A stretch of DNA of 64,000 bases from Mycobacteroides saopaulense (GTDB taxonomy: Bacteria > Actinomycetota > Actinomycetes > Mycobacteriales > Mycobacteriaceae), in assembly GCF_001456355.1 (NCBI RefSeq), contig NZ_CP010271.1, positions 3,596,001-3,660,000 on the forward strand, read 5' to 3'. The notes under the pieces are model-generated. The model was not told the DNA's origin. It did not search any database and saw only the letters and a list, made by a program, of their open reading frames with translations. A program made the position numbers and the translations under genes. Below are positions 1-11,089 of this stretch, piece by piece; the stretch's first letter is position 1; each line of letters starts with the position of its first letter.

Positions 1-564
1 CTTGAGAACCTTCATGATCTCGAACAGCGGACCGGCCTGTCCGGTGAGGTCGTACTCGCGCCCCTGGGATGAGCTGGAGAACTTGGCGGGCACCTGTCCG
101 TTGAGCAACGCGCTGCGCTGCCAATCGATCTGGAATTGCTCGGTACCGGGAGCGACCAGCACGACGAGCTTGCCGCGCGAGAGCGTGGGCACCTGCAACA
201 CCGACACCCGAGCCCTTGTCTCGGCGCGGAACGGGCTGATCCCGTCACCATGCACCTGCAACGTCAGCTTGATCACCGGCTGGTCGTTGACCGTCATGCC
301 CGTCTCGTTGGCCGCCACCACGTCAGCCAGCGCCAGAATGCCGTGCGCTTCCAACTGCTCGCGCGCCTCCTGGGTTCGGGTGAACACCAGCGTCAACACG
401 AATGCCAACACCACGATCCCGATGGTGATGCCGATGCCGCTGTACAGCATCCAACTCGTCGCCGGCTCGTCGATCACGTAATACATCACTATGAAAATCG
501 GCCCGACGATCCCGCAGATCAGCGAGAAAGCCAGGATCTTGAGAAAGCGCGCCATCACGTTCAT
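1..564 (-). CDS. Two-helix membrane protein, 3' end beyond window
   Basis: An open frame of 188 codons starts at an ATG (562-564) and reaches the left edge without a stop, so only the N-terminal part is seen. Residues about 6-28 and 38-60 are hydrophobic and look like two transmembrane helices. The rest is a soluble, beta-rich segment with no motif I recognise. A GGAGGA lies 10 bases before the ATG; a second in-frame ATG follows three codons later. It is divergent from the oxygenase gene at 675. Function unknown; I am confident it is coding because the frame is long and the helices are clear. Confidence 0.7.
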   Translation of the reverse strand, partial: MNVMARFLKILAFSLICGIVGPIFIVMYYVIDEPATSWMLYSGIGITIGIVVLAFVLTLVFTRTQEAREQLEAHGILALADVVAANETGMTVNDQPVIKLTLQVHGDGISPFRAETRARVSVLQVPTLSRGKLVVLVAPGTEQFQIDWQRSALLNGQVPAKFSSSSQGREYDLTGQAGPLFEIMKVLK

Positions 565-622
565 GGGGCAATGATCCTCCATCCGTATGGCATCTTGTGC
601 CGGATCGATCCGACGCTTAATA

Positions 623-642
623 TTGGCAATGGATGTTGTCAA
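623..642. promoter_or_regulatory. Operator-like inverted repeat upstream of first oxygenase
   Basis: TTGGCAA, six bases, TTGTCAA. The same repeat, in perfect form, lies at 2105-2124 before the second oxygenase, at nearly the same distance from the start codon (32 versus 34 bases). Repetition at equivalent positions suggests one repressor, perhaps TetR-type, controlling both genes. No obvious cognate regulator lies beside it. Confidence 0.5.
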
Positions 643-674
643 CGATGCCGACATCGCCGACAGGAGGCACTCGC

Positions 675-2060
675 ATGCCCAAGCTCACCACCGTGGTCGA
701 CGACTCACTTCCGGGTGCACCCCACCCCTTCGACTACTACCACCGGCCCGGGATGGATCTGCGCCCAATCCCGGAGGGCAAGAACGAATTCGGCTGGATC
801 TGGCGGCATTGCCGGCACGTCCTCTTCGACAACTGGTTCGACGTCGAGGACCACGTCACCCCGACCCCGCTTACCTGCATGTTCGACGATCACATGTGGC
901 AGGGCGACGAGCTCATGGACGCCGTGGTCGCCATGTTCGACCGGATCGGCTCCAAACGGGCACGCCCCATGTTCGAGCAGGCCATCACCGAGGGCATCGA
1001 CTCCCTCGATGACCCGCCGGATGAACTGCGCGCACTCCTGGAGGATGCGTACCGGGTGCCGCAGTGGTGGGATCCGGTCAAGGCAGAGCGCGGACGAGTG
1101 CGTCTGAACCAAATGGGCGCGCCCACAGCGCTCCTCATGACATCGTTCGGGGTCTTCGACACCGTGATGAACTCCGACGTTTCGGCGACCACCGGCGCCT
1201 CCGGCAGGTTCCGGGACCAAGGCCAACAGCGCCTGCTGGAGACCGCGCGCTTTTTCGCGGCACTGCGCGACCGCGACGCCATGCGTCCCGGCTCATGGCA
1301 GATACAGATGACCTTGCGCGTGCGCCTCGTACATTCACTGGCCCGCAAGGGACTTCGATCCGCATGGGGGGTGGACAACTTCGCCGACTTCGGCGTGCCG
1401 ATCTCCAACTCATCGATGTGCGGATTCATCGAAGCCGAGTCCCTGGGGCAGATGCTGATCGAGCACCGGTTCGGCCGGCCCTGCACCGCCGAAGAGCTCG
1501 ACGACGCATGGCACTACATGACGCGATGGGCGCTGCTGTTCGGCATCACCGAGGAGATGTGCCCCAAGACAGGCGCCGACGCCATGCGCAATCTCGACTA
1601 CCTACTGGCACGCTCCGGGGATGCCTCGCGCTGGCGCGTCGAGCTCGTGGAGGTCCTGTCCTCGCTACCCTCTGCCGTCATTGCCCCCGTCCCCATGGAA
1701 CGTTTCCGCAAGCTGCTCAGCGACGTGATGTTCGTGGCAGGCATCGGCGCACCCGGCTGGGTCCTCATGGGCCCCCGGGCCATGGATGAATTCGTGCGTG
1801 GCACAACCTACGAGCGGCTCCCCCGGCAGCTCCCCGGGATGGTTCTGCAGGCCGCGATGTCGGTGAGCGCACGCACCGCCGCGATCCGCGACCGGCTACC
1901 CGGCACCCGATTGGCGCGACGGCTCGTCTACGGGACCCTGCTGCCCAACCCGAGCGCGGTGCTGAATCCGGCGTTCGGCCTCCTGGAGAAGCTGAACAAG
2001 GTGACCTCGACCTACACCATGCACGACAACAACACCGCCGGTCACGCCTTTGCCCGCTAG
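675..2060 (+). CDS. MpaB/DUF2236-family oxygenase, copy 1
   Basis: The 461-residue product belongs to the DUF2236/MpaB family, related to latex-clearing protein. Characterised members are haem b oxygenases; the substrate of this one is unknown. The motif RVRLVHSLAR (His220) matches the conserved His region that supplies the haem ligand in latex-clearing proteins. Other shared blocks are GKNEFGWIWRH near residue 35 and DDHMWQGDE near 71. No signal peptide is visible. I chose the ATG at 675 because AGGAGG lies seven bases before it; an upstream in-frame start at 633 would fall inside the operator-like repeat. It is a tandem paralogue of the next gene, and both end in the same C-terminal motif, TYTMHDNNTAGHAFAR. 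Confidence 0.8.
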   Translation: MPKLTTVVDDSLPGAPHPFDYYHRPGMDLRPIPEGKNEFGWIWRHCRHVLFDNWFDVEDHVTPTPLTCMFDDHMWQGDELMDAVVAMFDRIGSKRARPMFEQAITEGIDSLDDPPDELRALLEDAYRVPQWWDPVKAERGRVRLNQMGAPTALLMTSFGVFDTVMNSDVSATTGASGRFRDQGQQRLLETARFFAALRDRDAMRPGSWQIQMTLRVRLVHSLARKGLRSAWGVDNFADFGVPISNSSMCGFIEAESLGQMLIEHRFGRPCTAEELDDAWHYMTRWALLFGITEEMCPKTGADAMRNLDYLLARSGDASRWRVELVEVLSSLPSAVIAPVPMERFRKLLSDVMFVAGIGAPGWVLMGPRAMDEFVRGTTYERLPRQLPGMVLQAAMSVSARTAAIRDRLPGTRLARRLVYGTLLPNPSAVLNPAFGLLEKLNKVTSTYTMHDNNTAGHAFAR

Positions 2061-2104
2061 TTCGAGACGTCACCTCTTGTGAGCAACGTCCCGGCGGCCT
2101 AACA

Positions 2105-2124
2105 TTGACAATGCGCGTTGTCAA
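2105..2124. promoter_or_regulatory. Perfect inverted repeat upstream of second oxygenase
   Basis: TTGACAA, six bases, TTGTCAA: a perfect 7-base inverted repeat, 34 bases before the ATG at 2159. The left arm includes TTGACA, so the site could overlap a -35 element and act as an operator. A one-mismatch copy lies at 623-642 before the paralogue. Confidence 0.6.
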
Positions 2125-2158
2125 TGATGTCGACGTCAACAACCCAGGAGGCGCCCGG

Positions 2159-3508
2159 ATGCCCAAGCTCACCGTGGTCGACAAACCAGAGGCAGGCGAA
2201 CCGCACCCGTTCGACTACTACTACCGGCCGGGCATGGACCTTCGCTCAATTCCGGAGGGCAAGAACGAGTTCGGCTGGATCTGGCGCCACTGCCGGCACT
2301 ACCTCTTCGACCCCTGGTTCGACGTCGAGGACGAGGTAACCCCCACTCCGGCAACCCGGATGTTCGATGACCACATGTGGCAGGGCGACGAGCCCATGGA
2401 TGCCGTGGTGGAACTGTTCCACGAGCTCGGTTCCGCCGAGGCACGTGCCCTGTTCGAACAGGCCGTGGAGCACGGCGTCGATAGCCTGGACAATCCGCCC
2501 GAGGCACTGCGCGCTCTGTTCGCGGATGCGTATCGCATCCCGGAATGGTGGGACCCCGAGAAGGCAGAACGCGGTCGGCAGCGGGCACGGCAGGTGACCA
2601 CCGCGACCACCGCCGTCATGGCGACCTTCGCGGTCTTCGACACCGTGATGAACTCCGACGTGTCGGCGGCTACCGGAGCCACCGGTCGGTTCCGCTATCA
2701 GAGCGCCCAACGGCTGGCCGAGACCAACCGGTTCTTCTCGATGATCTTCGACCGCGACGGCCTGGTGCCGGGCTCCGAACAGATCAAGCTGACCATGCGG
2801 GTCCGGCTGGTGCACTCACTTGCCCGGCGGGGTCTGCGCAGCGCCTGGGGCGAGGACAATTTCGCCGAATACGGTGCGCCCATTTCGAACTCGTCCATGT
2901 GCGGGTTCATCGAGGCGATGCTGGGGGCTCTCCTCGTCGACTACCGACTTGGAAGGTCCTGCACGCTCAGGGAGATCGACGATGTGTGGCATTACCTACT
3001 GCGCTGGGCGTTGATGTTCGGCGTCACCGAAGACCTACTGCCGCGCACCGGGATCGACGCCATGCGCAATCTCGACTATCTGTTGGCACGCTCCGGGGAT
3101 GCCTCGCGCTGGCGCGTCGAGCTGGTAGAGGCGTTGGCCACCGGCATGTCCGGCGCGCGCACCGGCCCGGTCCGGCGCCTCTTCGCGGAGGTGCTCGCCG
3201 GCCCCGGCTCCATGCTGATGGGACCGGCGGCAATGGACGAGTTCTTCCAGGGCACCACATTCGAGGGCGTCAATCATCGGCTGTCCGGTTGGCTGTTCAG
3301 CAGAGCGGCCGCGGTCAACGCCAATGCGAGCGCCGTCATGGACCGGTTGCCCGGCATGGGTTTGGTGCGCCGACAGTTGGACGCCTTCAACCCCAATCCC
3401 AGTACGGTGAACAATCTTTTGTCCGAACTGATCGAGAAGCGCGCCAAGGTTAGCTCCACCTACACCATGCACGACAACAACACCGCCGGGCACGCATTCG
3501 CCCGCTGA
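2159..3508 (+). CDS. MpaB/DUF2236-family oxygenase, copy 2
   Basis: The 449-residue product is a close paralogue of the gene at 675. It keeps GKNEFGWIWRH, DDHMWQGDE, the haem-region motif RVRLVHSLAR (His219), NSSMCGFIEA and the same C-terminus. It lacks a short stretch present in copy 1 around residues 340-355. AGGAGG at 2146-2151 fixes the ATG at 2159. The gap from copy 1 is about 100 bases and holds its own repeat operator, so the two may be transcribed separately. A bidirectional hairpin separates it from tuf. Oxygenase activity is inferred from the family; the substrate is unknown. Confidence 0.8.
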   Translation: MPKLTVVDKPEAGEPHPFDYYYRPGMDLRSIPEGKNEFGWIWRHCRHYLFDPWFDVEDEVTPTPATRMFDDHMWQGDEPMDAVVELFHELGSAEARALFEQAVEHGVDSLDNPPEALRALFADAYRIPEWWDPEKAERGRQRARQVTTATTAVMATFAVFDTVMNSDVSAATGATGRFRYQSAQRLAETNRFFSMIFDRDGLVPGSEQIKLTMRVRLVHSLARRGLRSAWGEDNFAEYGAPISNSSMCGFIEAMLGALLVDYRLGRSCTLREIDDVWHYLLRWALMFGVTEDLLPRTGIDAMRNLDYLLARSGDASRWRVELVEALATGMSGARTGPVRRLFAEVLAGPGSMLMGPAAMDEFFQGTTFEGVNHRLSGWLFSRAAAVNANASAVMDRLPGMGLVRRQLDAFNPNPSTVNNLLSELIEKRAKVSSTYTMHDNNTAGHAFAR

Positions 3509-3536
3509 CGCAACTAAAAGCATTGCACCACAAAAG

Positions 3537-3572
3537 AAAACGGCGCCCACCCCGAAGGGTGAGCGCCGTTTT
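3537..3572. terminator. Bidirectional terminator between oxygenase 2 and tuf
   Basis: A 16-base stem with one mismatch encloses a CGAA loop; the arms begin AAAACGGCGC and end GCGCCGTTTT. Runs of T follow on either strand, so it can end tuf (minus) and the oxygenase transcript (plus). Confidence 0.85.
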
Positions 3573-3587
3573 CCTGGCGTCTTCAGA

Positions 3588-4781
3588 TCACTTGATGATC
3601 TTGGTAACGCGACCCGCGCCGACGGTACGACCGCCCTCACGGATGGCGAAACGCAGACCCTCGTCCATGGCGACCGGCTGGATCAGCTTGACGGAGATGT
3701 CGGTGTTGTCACCGGGCATAACCATCTCGGTGCCCTCGGGCAGAGTCACAACACCGGTCACGTCGGTGGTGCGGAAGTAGAACTGCGGACGGTAGTTGTT
3801 GAAGAACGGCGTGTGGCGGCCGCCCTCGTCCTTGGACAGGATGTAGACGCTGCCCTCGAACTCGGTGTGCGGGGTGGTGGTGCCGGGCTTGACCACAACC
3901 TGGCCACGCTCGACGTCCTCACGCTTCACACCACGAACCAGCAGACCGACGTTGTCGCCCGCCTGGCCCTGGTCGAGCAGCTTGCGGAACATCTCAACAC
4001 CGGTGACCGTGGTCTTGGTGGTGGTGTCCTTGATGCCGACGATCTCGACATCCTCGTTCACGTTGATCACGCCACGCTCGACGCGACCGGTCACCACGGT
4101 GCCACGACCGGTGATGGTGAACACGTCCTCGACGGGCATCAGGAACGGCTTGTCGGTCTCGCGGACCGGGTCCGGGATCGACTCGTCAACCGCGTCCATC
4201 AGGTCGGCAACGGTCTTGCCCCACTCGGCGTCGCCCTCGAGCGCCTTGAGCGCCGAGACACGCACCACGGGAGCGTTGTCGCCGTCGAAGTCCTGGCTGC
4301 TCAGCAGTTCCCGGACCTCCATCTCGACGAGCTCGAGGAGCTCCTCGTCGTCCACCATGTCGGACTTGTTCAGCGCGACGAGGATGTAGGGCACACCCAC
4401 CTGACGGGCGAGCAGCACGTGCTCACGGGTCTGCGGCATGGGGCCGTCCGTCGCAGCGACCACCAGGATCGCACCGTCCATCTGGGCGGCACCGGTGATC
4501 ATGTTCTTGATGTAGTCAGCGTGACCGGGGGCGTCGACGTGTGCGTAGTGACGCTTCTCGGTCTGGTACTCCACGTGCGAGATGTTGATCGTGATACCAC
4601 GAGCCTTCTCTTCGGGAGCGTTGTCGATCTGGTCGAAGGCCGACGCCTCGTTCAAATCGGGGTACTTGTCATGCAGCACCTTGGTGATAGCTGCAGTGAG
4701 AGTGGTCTTGCCGTGGTCAACGTGACCGATGGTCCCGATGTTGACGTGCGGCTTCGTCCGCTCGAACTTCGCCTTCGCCAC
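3588..4781 (-). CDS. tuf: Elongation factor Tu
   Basis: EF-Tu delivers aminoacyl-tRNA to the ribosome as a GTP complex. The 397-residue product has the full GTPase signature: GHVDHGKT (G1, about residues 19-26), DAPGHADY (G3) and NKSD (G4), followed by the two beta-barrel domains ending in GRVTKIIK. The start is GTG with GGAGG eight bases upstream. It is the last gene of the rpsL-rpsG-fusA-tuf string, with about 100 bases between fusA and tuf and a strong terminator after it. Confidence 0.98.
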   Translation of the reverse strand: MAKAKFERTKPHVNIGTIGHVDHGKTTLTAAITKVLHDKYPDLNEASAFDQIDNAPEEKARGITINISHVEYQTEKRHYAHVDAPGHADYIKNMITGAAQMDGAILVVAATDGPMPQTREHVLLARQVGVPYILVALNKSDMVDDEELLELVEMEVRELLSSQDFDGDNAPVVRVSALKALEGDAEWGKTVADLMDAVDESIPDPVRETDKPFLMPVEDVFTITGRGTVVTGRVERGVINVNEDVEIVGIKDTTTKTTVTGVEMFRKLLDQGQAGDNVGLLVRGVKREDVERGQVVVKPGTTTPHTEFEGSVYILSKDEGGRHTPFFNNYRPQFYFRTTDVTGVVTLPEGTEMVMPGDNTDISVKLIQPVAMDEGLRFAIREGGRTVGAGRVTKIIK

Positions 4782-4882
4782 TTGTGTCCTCCTGGACTCT
4801 TGTTGTTGTTACTTACAGTTTTGCGCCAGGGGCGCGATCTTAGGACCTACTCGCGCAAGCCCAATTGGGTCGTTCGCTTCGC

Positions 4883-6988
<2,106 letters not shown>

Positions 6989-7064
6989 AGAAGTTTCCGC
7001 TCTTTCGCTTCGAATATGGATGGACGAGCTGGGCGGGCCGCACGGTAACGCGCGGCCCGTCAGA

Positions 7065-7535
7065 TCACCAGCGGTAGTGCGCGAACGCCCGGTTGGCCTC
7101 AGCCATCTTGTGGGTGTCCTCGCGACGCTTCACCGATGCACCCAGACCATTGCTGGCGTCCAGGATCTCGTTGGCGAGGCGCTCGACCATGGTCTTCTCA
7201 CGACGAGCGCGCGAGAAGGACACCAGCCAACGCAGGGCCAGGGTGGTGGAACGATCGGGGCGAACCTCGACCGGCACCTGGTAGGTGGCACCACCGACGC
7301 GGCGGCTACGCACCTCGAGGGCGGGCTTGACGTTGTCCATGGCGCGCTTGAGAGTGACGACCGGATCGGTGCCGGTCTTGTCGCGAGCCTGCTCCAGGGC
7401 GCCGTACACGATGCGCTCGGCGATCGACTTCTTGCCGTCCAGCAGCACCTTGTTGACCAGCTGAGTCACCAGCTGCGAACCGTACACCGGGTCGTTGACC
7501 AGGGGACGTGAGGGCGCGGGTCCCTTACGTGGCAT
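7065..7535 (-). CDS. rpsG: 30S ribosomal protein S7
   Basis: S7 nucleates assembly of the 30S head and contacts E-site tRNA. The 156-residue product is standard length and has the family blocks [27 protein letters not shown] and [15 protein letters not shown], ending in FAHYRW. Its ATG overlaps the rpsL stop by one base (TAATG), which points to translational coupling in the str operon. Confidence 0.98.
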   Translation of the reverse strand: MPRKGPAPSRPLVNDPVYGSQLVTQLVNKVLLDGKKSIAERIVYGALEQARDKTGTDPVVTLKRAMDNVKPALEVRSRRVGGATYQVPVEVRPDRSTTLALRWLVSFSRARREKTMVERLANEILDASNGLGASVKRREDTHKMAEANRAFAHYRW

Positions 7536-7909
7536 TAGCTCTTCTCCTTCTTGGCGCCGTAGCGGCTGCGAGCCTGCTTGCGGTTCTTGACTCCCTGGGT
7601 GTCCAGCGAGCCGCGGATGATCTTGTAACGCACACCGGGGAGGTCCTTCACACGACCGCCGCGCACGAGCACCATCGAGTGCTCCTGCAGGTTGTGACCC
7701 TCACCCGGGATGTACGCGGTGACCTCGACCGCGCTGGTCAGCCGCACACGGGCCACCTTCCGCAGCGCCGAGTTCGGCTTCTTCGGGGTGGTGGTGTAGA
7801 CGCGGGTGCACACGCCACGGCGCTGCGGGCTGCCCTTAAGGGCCGCGGTCTTCACCTTGGCGATCTTGTCCCGGCGACCCTTACGGACCAGCTGGTTGAT
7901 GGTTGGCAT
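7535..7909 (-). CDS. rpsL: 30S ribosomal protein S12
   Basis: S12 sits at the decoding centre and sets accuracy. The 124-residue product has the expected [19 protein letters not shown] block. Lys43 and Lys88, the positions most often changed in streptomycin-resistant mycobacteria, are both lysine here, so this allele is the wild type at those sites. It is the first gene of the str operon, with a promoter and a leader of about 225 bases upstream. Confidence 0.98.
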   Translation of the reverse strand: MPTINQLVRKGRRDKIAKVKTAALKGSPQRRGVCTRVYTTTPKKPNSALRKVARVRLTSAVEVTAYIPGEGHNLQEHSMVLVRGGRVKDLPGVRYKIIRGSLDTQGVKNRKQARSRYGAKKEKS

Positions 7910-8172
7910 GTACCGGCTTTCTGTCTCTAGCTACTACTGGGCTCTAGCACTGTGAGCCCATCTAAAGGCCCTGTTGTCCTGCGGTTTTCGCCCAGTTCGG
8001 TATCCCGAGGCCGGGCGTGTCGCACGCACCGCGGCCGCGAAGAAACTCCTTCACCCTCTGGGCATGCGAATTGACCTGGCGCCTTATTTGACCCTCACCG
8101 GGGCTTCCAGCGGTGGCCATTGGCCAGGCACAGCGCCCTACCATACCAGGGCTGATCACGGTGAGACAAACT
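7910..8172 (-). promoter_or_regulatory. rpsL operon leader and promoter
   Basis: This gap of about 260 bases holds no convincing gene. On the minus strand, TTGTCT (8164-8169) is spaced 18 bases from TATGGT (8140-8145), a plausible sigma-A promoter. It would give an rpsL leader of about 225 bases. I see no known riboswitch in the leader. Confidence 0.4.
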
Positions 8173-8202
8173 CGCCTACCAGGGACAAAGCGCTGGTAGG
8201 CG
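8173..8202 (-). terminator. Hairpin after TetR gene
   Basis: A perfect 10-base inverted repeat, CGCCTACCAG/CTGGTAGGCG, has a 10-base loop. On the minus strand it follows the TetR stop at 8231 and is followed by GAGTTTGTC. It likely ends the TetR transcript before the rpsL promoter. Confidence 0.6.
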
Positions 8203-8230
8203 GTGACTCACCAACACCCGAGCAACATGC

Positions 8231-8839
8231 CTATTTGCGCTCGGCAAGACCCGAGGCGAAGCGATGCACCATCTCCGTGAACGCGATATCGGGGTCCATC
8301 TCGATACCTGCCATGAAGCCGGTCATCTCCAGCATCACGAACCCGTGCATCGCAGCCCATAGCTCCACACCCGCATGGAAGGCGGTGTCCTCGTTGAGCC
8401 CGTAGACGCCGATGGCCTCGGTCGCCGGCTTGGCCAGCTCGCGTGCGTCGATCGTCGGACGGTTCACCGCATCCAGGAACGGCATCCGGGTCAGCGCCGC
8501 ATATCGACCGGGATGGTGATGCGCGTAGCTGCGGTATGCGCCGGCCATGGCCAGGATCGCGTCCTCGCTGCTGCGGCCCGCGCTCACCGTGTGCAGCATG
8601 CCGACGATCTCCGCCAATACCCGGTCACGCACCTCGTGGCGCAGGTCGTCGAGACTGTCCACATGGTTGTAGAGCGACGGGCCCTTCGTGCCCAGTTCGA
8701 CCGCCAGCGCATTGATGGTCAGCGCATCCCAGCCGGCGCGGTCCAGAAAGGACAGCGCCGCGTTGACGACGGTGTCACGGTTGAGCCGCGTGGCCCGCGC
8801 AGAGTTTCTGCGGTGCGCGGTTGCGGGCTCGGTCGTCAC
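8231..8839 (-). CDS. TetR-family regulator with WHG-type C-terminal domain
   Basis: The 202-residue protein has an N-terminal TetR helix-turn-helix (residues about 20-65, with ALAVELGTKGPSLYNHVDSL as recognition region). Its C-terminal ligand domain carries a WAAMHGFVMLEMTGF motif typical of the WHG subgroup. I prefer the GTG at 8839, with AAGGCGG upstream; an in-frame start at 8992 would add a low-complexity Arg/Pro-rich tail unlike the family. It is divergent from the DUF3060 gene at 9013 and may control it or itself. No ligand can be inferred. Confidence 0.8.
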   Translation of the reverse strand: MTTEPATAHRRNSARATRLNRDTVVNAALSFLDRAGWDALTINALAVELGTKGPSLYNHVDSLDDLRHEVRDRVLAEIVGMLHTVSAGRSSEDAILAMAGAYRSYAHHHPGRYAALTRMPFLDAVNRPTIDARELAKPATEAIGVYGLNEDTAFHAGVELWAAMHGFVMLEMTGFMAGIEMDPDIAFTEMVHRFASGLAERK

Positions 8840-9012
8840 GTGTGGCCGCCTTCGGGGGTGAGTCGTTCTAGTGGGTGCTGTCTGGCGCGGCCCTCTGGGC
8901 AGATGGCCTGCTATGACCCTATCTCCCCCACCGCCACCTTTGTGTTTGTCTGCCCATCGAGCCTGTCGTGGCGCGCCGTGGCCTATTCTCATCGAGTGAC
9001 CAGGAGGCTGAA

Positions 9013-9426
9013 ATGAAACACGTTCTAGTTTCCGCCGGGCAACGCGTGCTGGTCGGCGTCATGGTGACCGCCGGCATCGCCGCGTTGACGAGTACACACG
9101 CGGTGAGTTCACGTCTCGCCGACAACATTCGGCTGACCAAGAACGGCGACACCCACATCACCCAGTACGGCCTCGTCACCACCATCGATTGCGGCGACTC
9201 CACCGTCTTTGTGAACGGGTCGCAGAACGTCATCACCGCACTCGGCAGCTGCTACGCGATTTCGGTACAGGGATCGTCGAACACGATCATCGCCGACAAC
9301 GTGGTCAACGACATCACCGTCTACGGCTTCAACCAGAAGGTTCTCTACAAGTCCGGCGAACCGGCGGTCATCGATCGCGGGCGCGAGCTGGGCATGATGA
9401 ATTTCATCGACCGCATTCCCGGCTGA
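9013..9426 (+). CDS. Exported DUF3060 protein
   Basis: The 137-residue protein starts at ATG 9013, six bases after AGGAGG. Residues 1-32 form a signal peptide ending near THA. The mature part is a run of short beta repeats rich in Asn, Thr and Val (STVFVNGSQNVITALG, ISVQGSSNTIIADNV), as in DUF3060 proteins, with one cysteine pair. The role of DUF3060 proteins is unknown; the repeats suggest a small beta-solenoid. The next gene is a lipid-anchored member of the same family, 37 bases downstream. Confidence 0.75.
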   Translation: MKHVLVSAGQRVLVGVMVTAGIAALTSTHAVSSRLADNIRLTKNGDTHITQYGLVTTIDCGDSTVFVNGSQNVITALGSCYAISVQGSSNTIIADNVVNDITVYGFNQKVLYKSGEPAVIDRGRELGMMNFIDRIPG

Positions 9427-9463
9427 CCCCATCCCGTCACTCGGATCTCGGGATACTGGGGAC

Positions 9464-9904
9464 ATGTCCCGTAATCACGTGCTCCTCGCCATCGCCGTCG
9501 CCTGCCTCGGGCTGGCTGGTTGCGGCGTCATCAAGCCGGGTTCGAGCAATCCGACACCCGGCACCTGGACTCCCCCGTCCAGCAGCACTTCGTCCACCGT
9601 CAGCACGCCGACATCCGCGAAGGTCGACATCGGGGACGAGACGGTCATCGGATACTTCGGCCAGACCACGACGGCCGCCTGTGAAGACGGCAAGCGCCTG
9701 AACATCACCGGTGCCAACAACACACTCACCATCACCGGCGCCTGCGACAAGGTCACCGTCTCGGGCTTCTCGAACACCATCACGTTCGACGAACTGAAGT
9801 CCGAGGTGACGGTCACCGGGTATGCGAACAAACTCACTTACAAGGCGGGCGAGCCCAAGGTCAACAACTACGGAAGCAACAACACCATCCAGAAGGCCTC
9901 CTAG
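9464..9904 (+). CDS. DUF3060 lipoprotein
   Basis: The 146-residue protein begins with a lipoprotein signal peptide and lipobox LAGC (Cys20), then a Ser/Thr/Pro-rich linker (about 25-50). The DUF3060 beta-repeat domain follows (LNITGANNTLTITGACDKVT, VSGFSNTITF). It is the anchored partner of the secreted paralogue just upstream, probably in the same transcript. It is convergent with a DUF3558-like lipoprotein, 13 bases apart. Function unknown. Confidence 0.75.
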   Translation: MSRNHVLLAIAVACLGLAGCGVIKPGSSNPTPGTWTPPSSSTSSTVSTPTSAKVDIGDETVIGYFGQTTTAACEDGKRLNITGANNTLTITGACDKVTVSGFSNTITFDELKSEVTVTGYANKLTYKAGEPKVNNYGSNNTIQKAS

Positions 9905-9917
9905 AGCCCCTGGCCCC

Positions 9918-10460
9918 CTACAGCACCGTCTGCACGATGTGCTCGACCAACTGGCGCGCCGCGGCACAGCTGTCACCGCCCTTGCGGTACTGAACCCACC
10001 AGGTCAACGAACCGGTTCCGGCCGGCACGGTGACACCGCACCCGGAGCCGGGCCCGGTGCTGGTGAACCCCTTGCGGCTGTTGATCGTGATGTCGGCGGT
10101 CTTCTGTCCCATCCCGTCGGCGGACTTGCGGTCGCGATCGACGTCACCGCCCTCGTAGTACGCGTACAACAGGTCGATGAGGTTTCCGGCGTCATCGGCG
10201 GCTACCCAATAGCACAGGGCCCCAAAGAAATTCTGATAGATCTGGGCGGCCTTGACCGTCTCGACGATGGTCTTCTCATCCAGCGGACCGCACTGGCCGT
10301 TGGCGAATCCGTAGGGATCCAGCTTGTCGTTCTCGCCCCGTTCATTGGCGTTCAAACCCTCACCCGGCGTAACCGCGGTGCCGTCCACGGTTCGCGCGCA
10401 GCCGGTCGGTCCCACTAGCAGCAGTGTCGCCGCAGCCAGGGCGCCGATGATCTTCTTCAT
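9918..10460 (-). CDS. DUF3558-like lipoprotein, second of pair
   Basis: The 180-residue protein starts at ATG 10460 with a lipoprotein signal (GPTGC, Cys21). The mature domain resembles DUF3558 proteins, a mycobacterial surface-lipoprotein family of unknown role, with the pattern GQCGPLDEKTIVETVKA and paired cysteines. Its ATG overlaps the upstream gene's stop (ATGA), so the two are translationally coupled. An earlier in-frame start exists but would lie inside the upstream gene. Confidence 0.7.
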   Translation of the reverse strand: MKKIIGALAAATLLLVGPTGCARTVDGTAVTPGEGLNANERGENDKLDPYGFANGQCGPLDEKTIVETVKAAQIYQNFFGALCYWVAADDAGNLIDLLYAYYEGGDVDRDRKSADGMGQKTADITINSRKGFTSTGPGSGCGVTVPAGTGSLTWWVQYRKGGDSCAAARQLVEHIVQTVL

Positions 10461-11026
10461 TGCTTGCCCACCTTGCCCAGCAGTGAGTCCATCAGGGTCT
10501 CGACGGCCTTGCACGGATCATTCTTGACGGCGGCACCCGACTGCAGCGACCAGTGCAGGAAATCCGGTCCCGATCCCGCGGACAGCTCGCACAGTCCGAC
10601 ATTGCTCACCCGGTAACCGGGATAGGACTTGGTGGTCACCGATTCGACCGTGTGCCCGAGGTTTCGCGCGACCGACGCCTCCTTCTCCGCAGAGCTGCCC
10701 CGGTACCAATAGAGCGAAATCGAGGTGTCCTCGGTGCCGGGGCCCGTTGACCACCGGCAGCCGAGCAAGCTGTCCACATCACGCTTGAGTCCTGGATTCC
10801 CCACTGCCGCTGTGACTTCCCCATCGGTCATGCCACCACAGTCACCCAGCTTGAAGCCCTTACCCGGCCCGTTGTTCACCTCGGGCACGGTGGTCACCTG
10901 CACGTCTGGCGACCCGCCATCATCGCCGTCACCGCCGGTAGACGACCGGGGCGAGCACCCGGCGAGCATTACGGCGGCGACAATCAGCGCCGAGACCGAG
11001 ACAATCCGCACACTCACGCTGTCCAC
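10457..11026 (-). CDS. DUF3558-like lipoprotein, first of pair
   Basis: The 189-residue product starts at GTG 11026 (another GTG follows at codon 4). It has a lipoprotein signal with lipobox LAGC (Cys24) and a Gly/Asp-rich linker. The DUF3558-like domain has conserved features such as DCGGMTDGEVTAAVG and LGCRWST. It overlaps the next gene by four bases, and both probably sit on the outer face of the plasma membrane. No function is known for the family. Confidence 0.7.
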   Translation of the reverse strand: MDSVSVRIVSVSALIVAAVMLAGCSPRSSTGGDGDDGGSPDVQVTTVPEVNNGPGKGFKLGDCGGMTDGEVTAAVGNPGLKRDVDSLLGCRWSTGPGTEDTSISLYWYRGSSAEKEASVARNLGHTVESVTTKSYPGYRVSNVGLCELSAGSGPDFLHWSLQSGAAVKNDPCKAVETLMDSLLGKVGKQ

Positions 11027-11089
11027 AGTACGTCCGCGACTCGCGCGTCTCCTAGATGGACGAGTGTGTCGCTGCCGCTACTCGGCGTG

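Noticed and set aside
8896..8956. TGGGCAGA/TCTGCCCA repeat 8896-8903 and 8949-8956 between TetR and DUF3060 genes
   Set aside because: Arms are 45 bases apart with no shared symmetry inside; too weak to call an operator.
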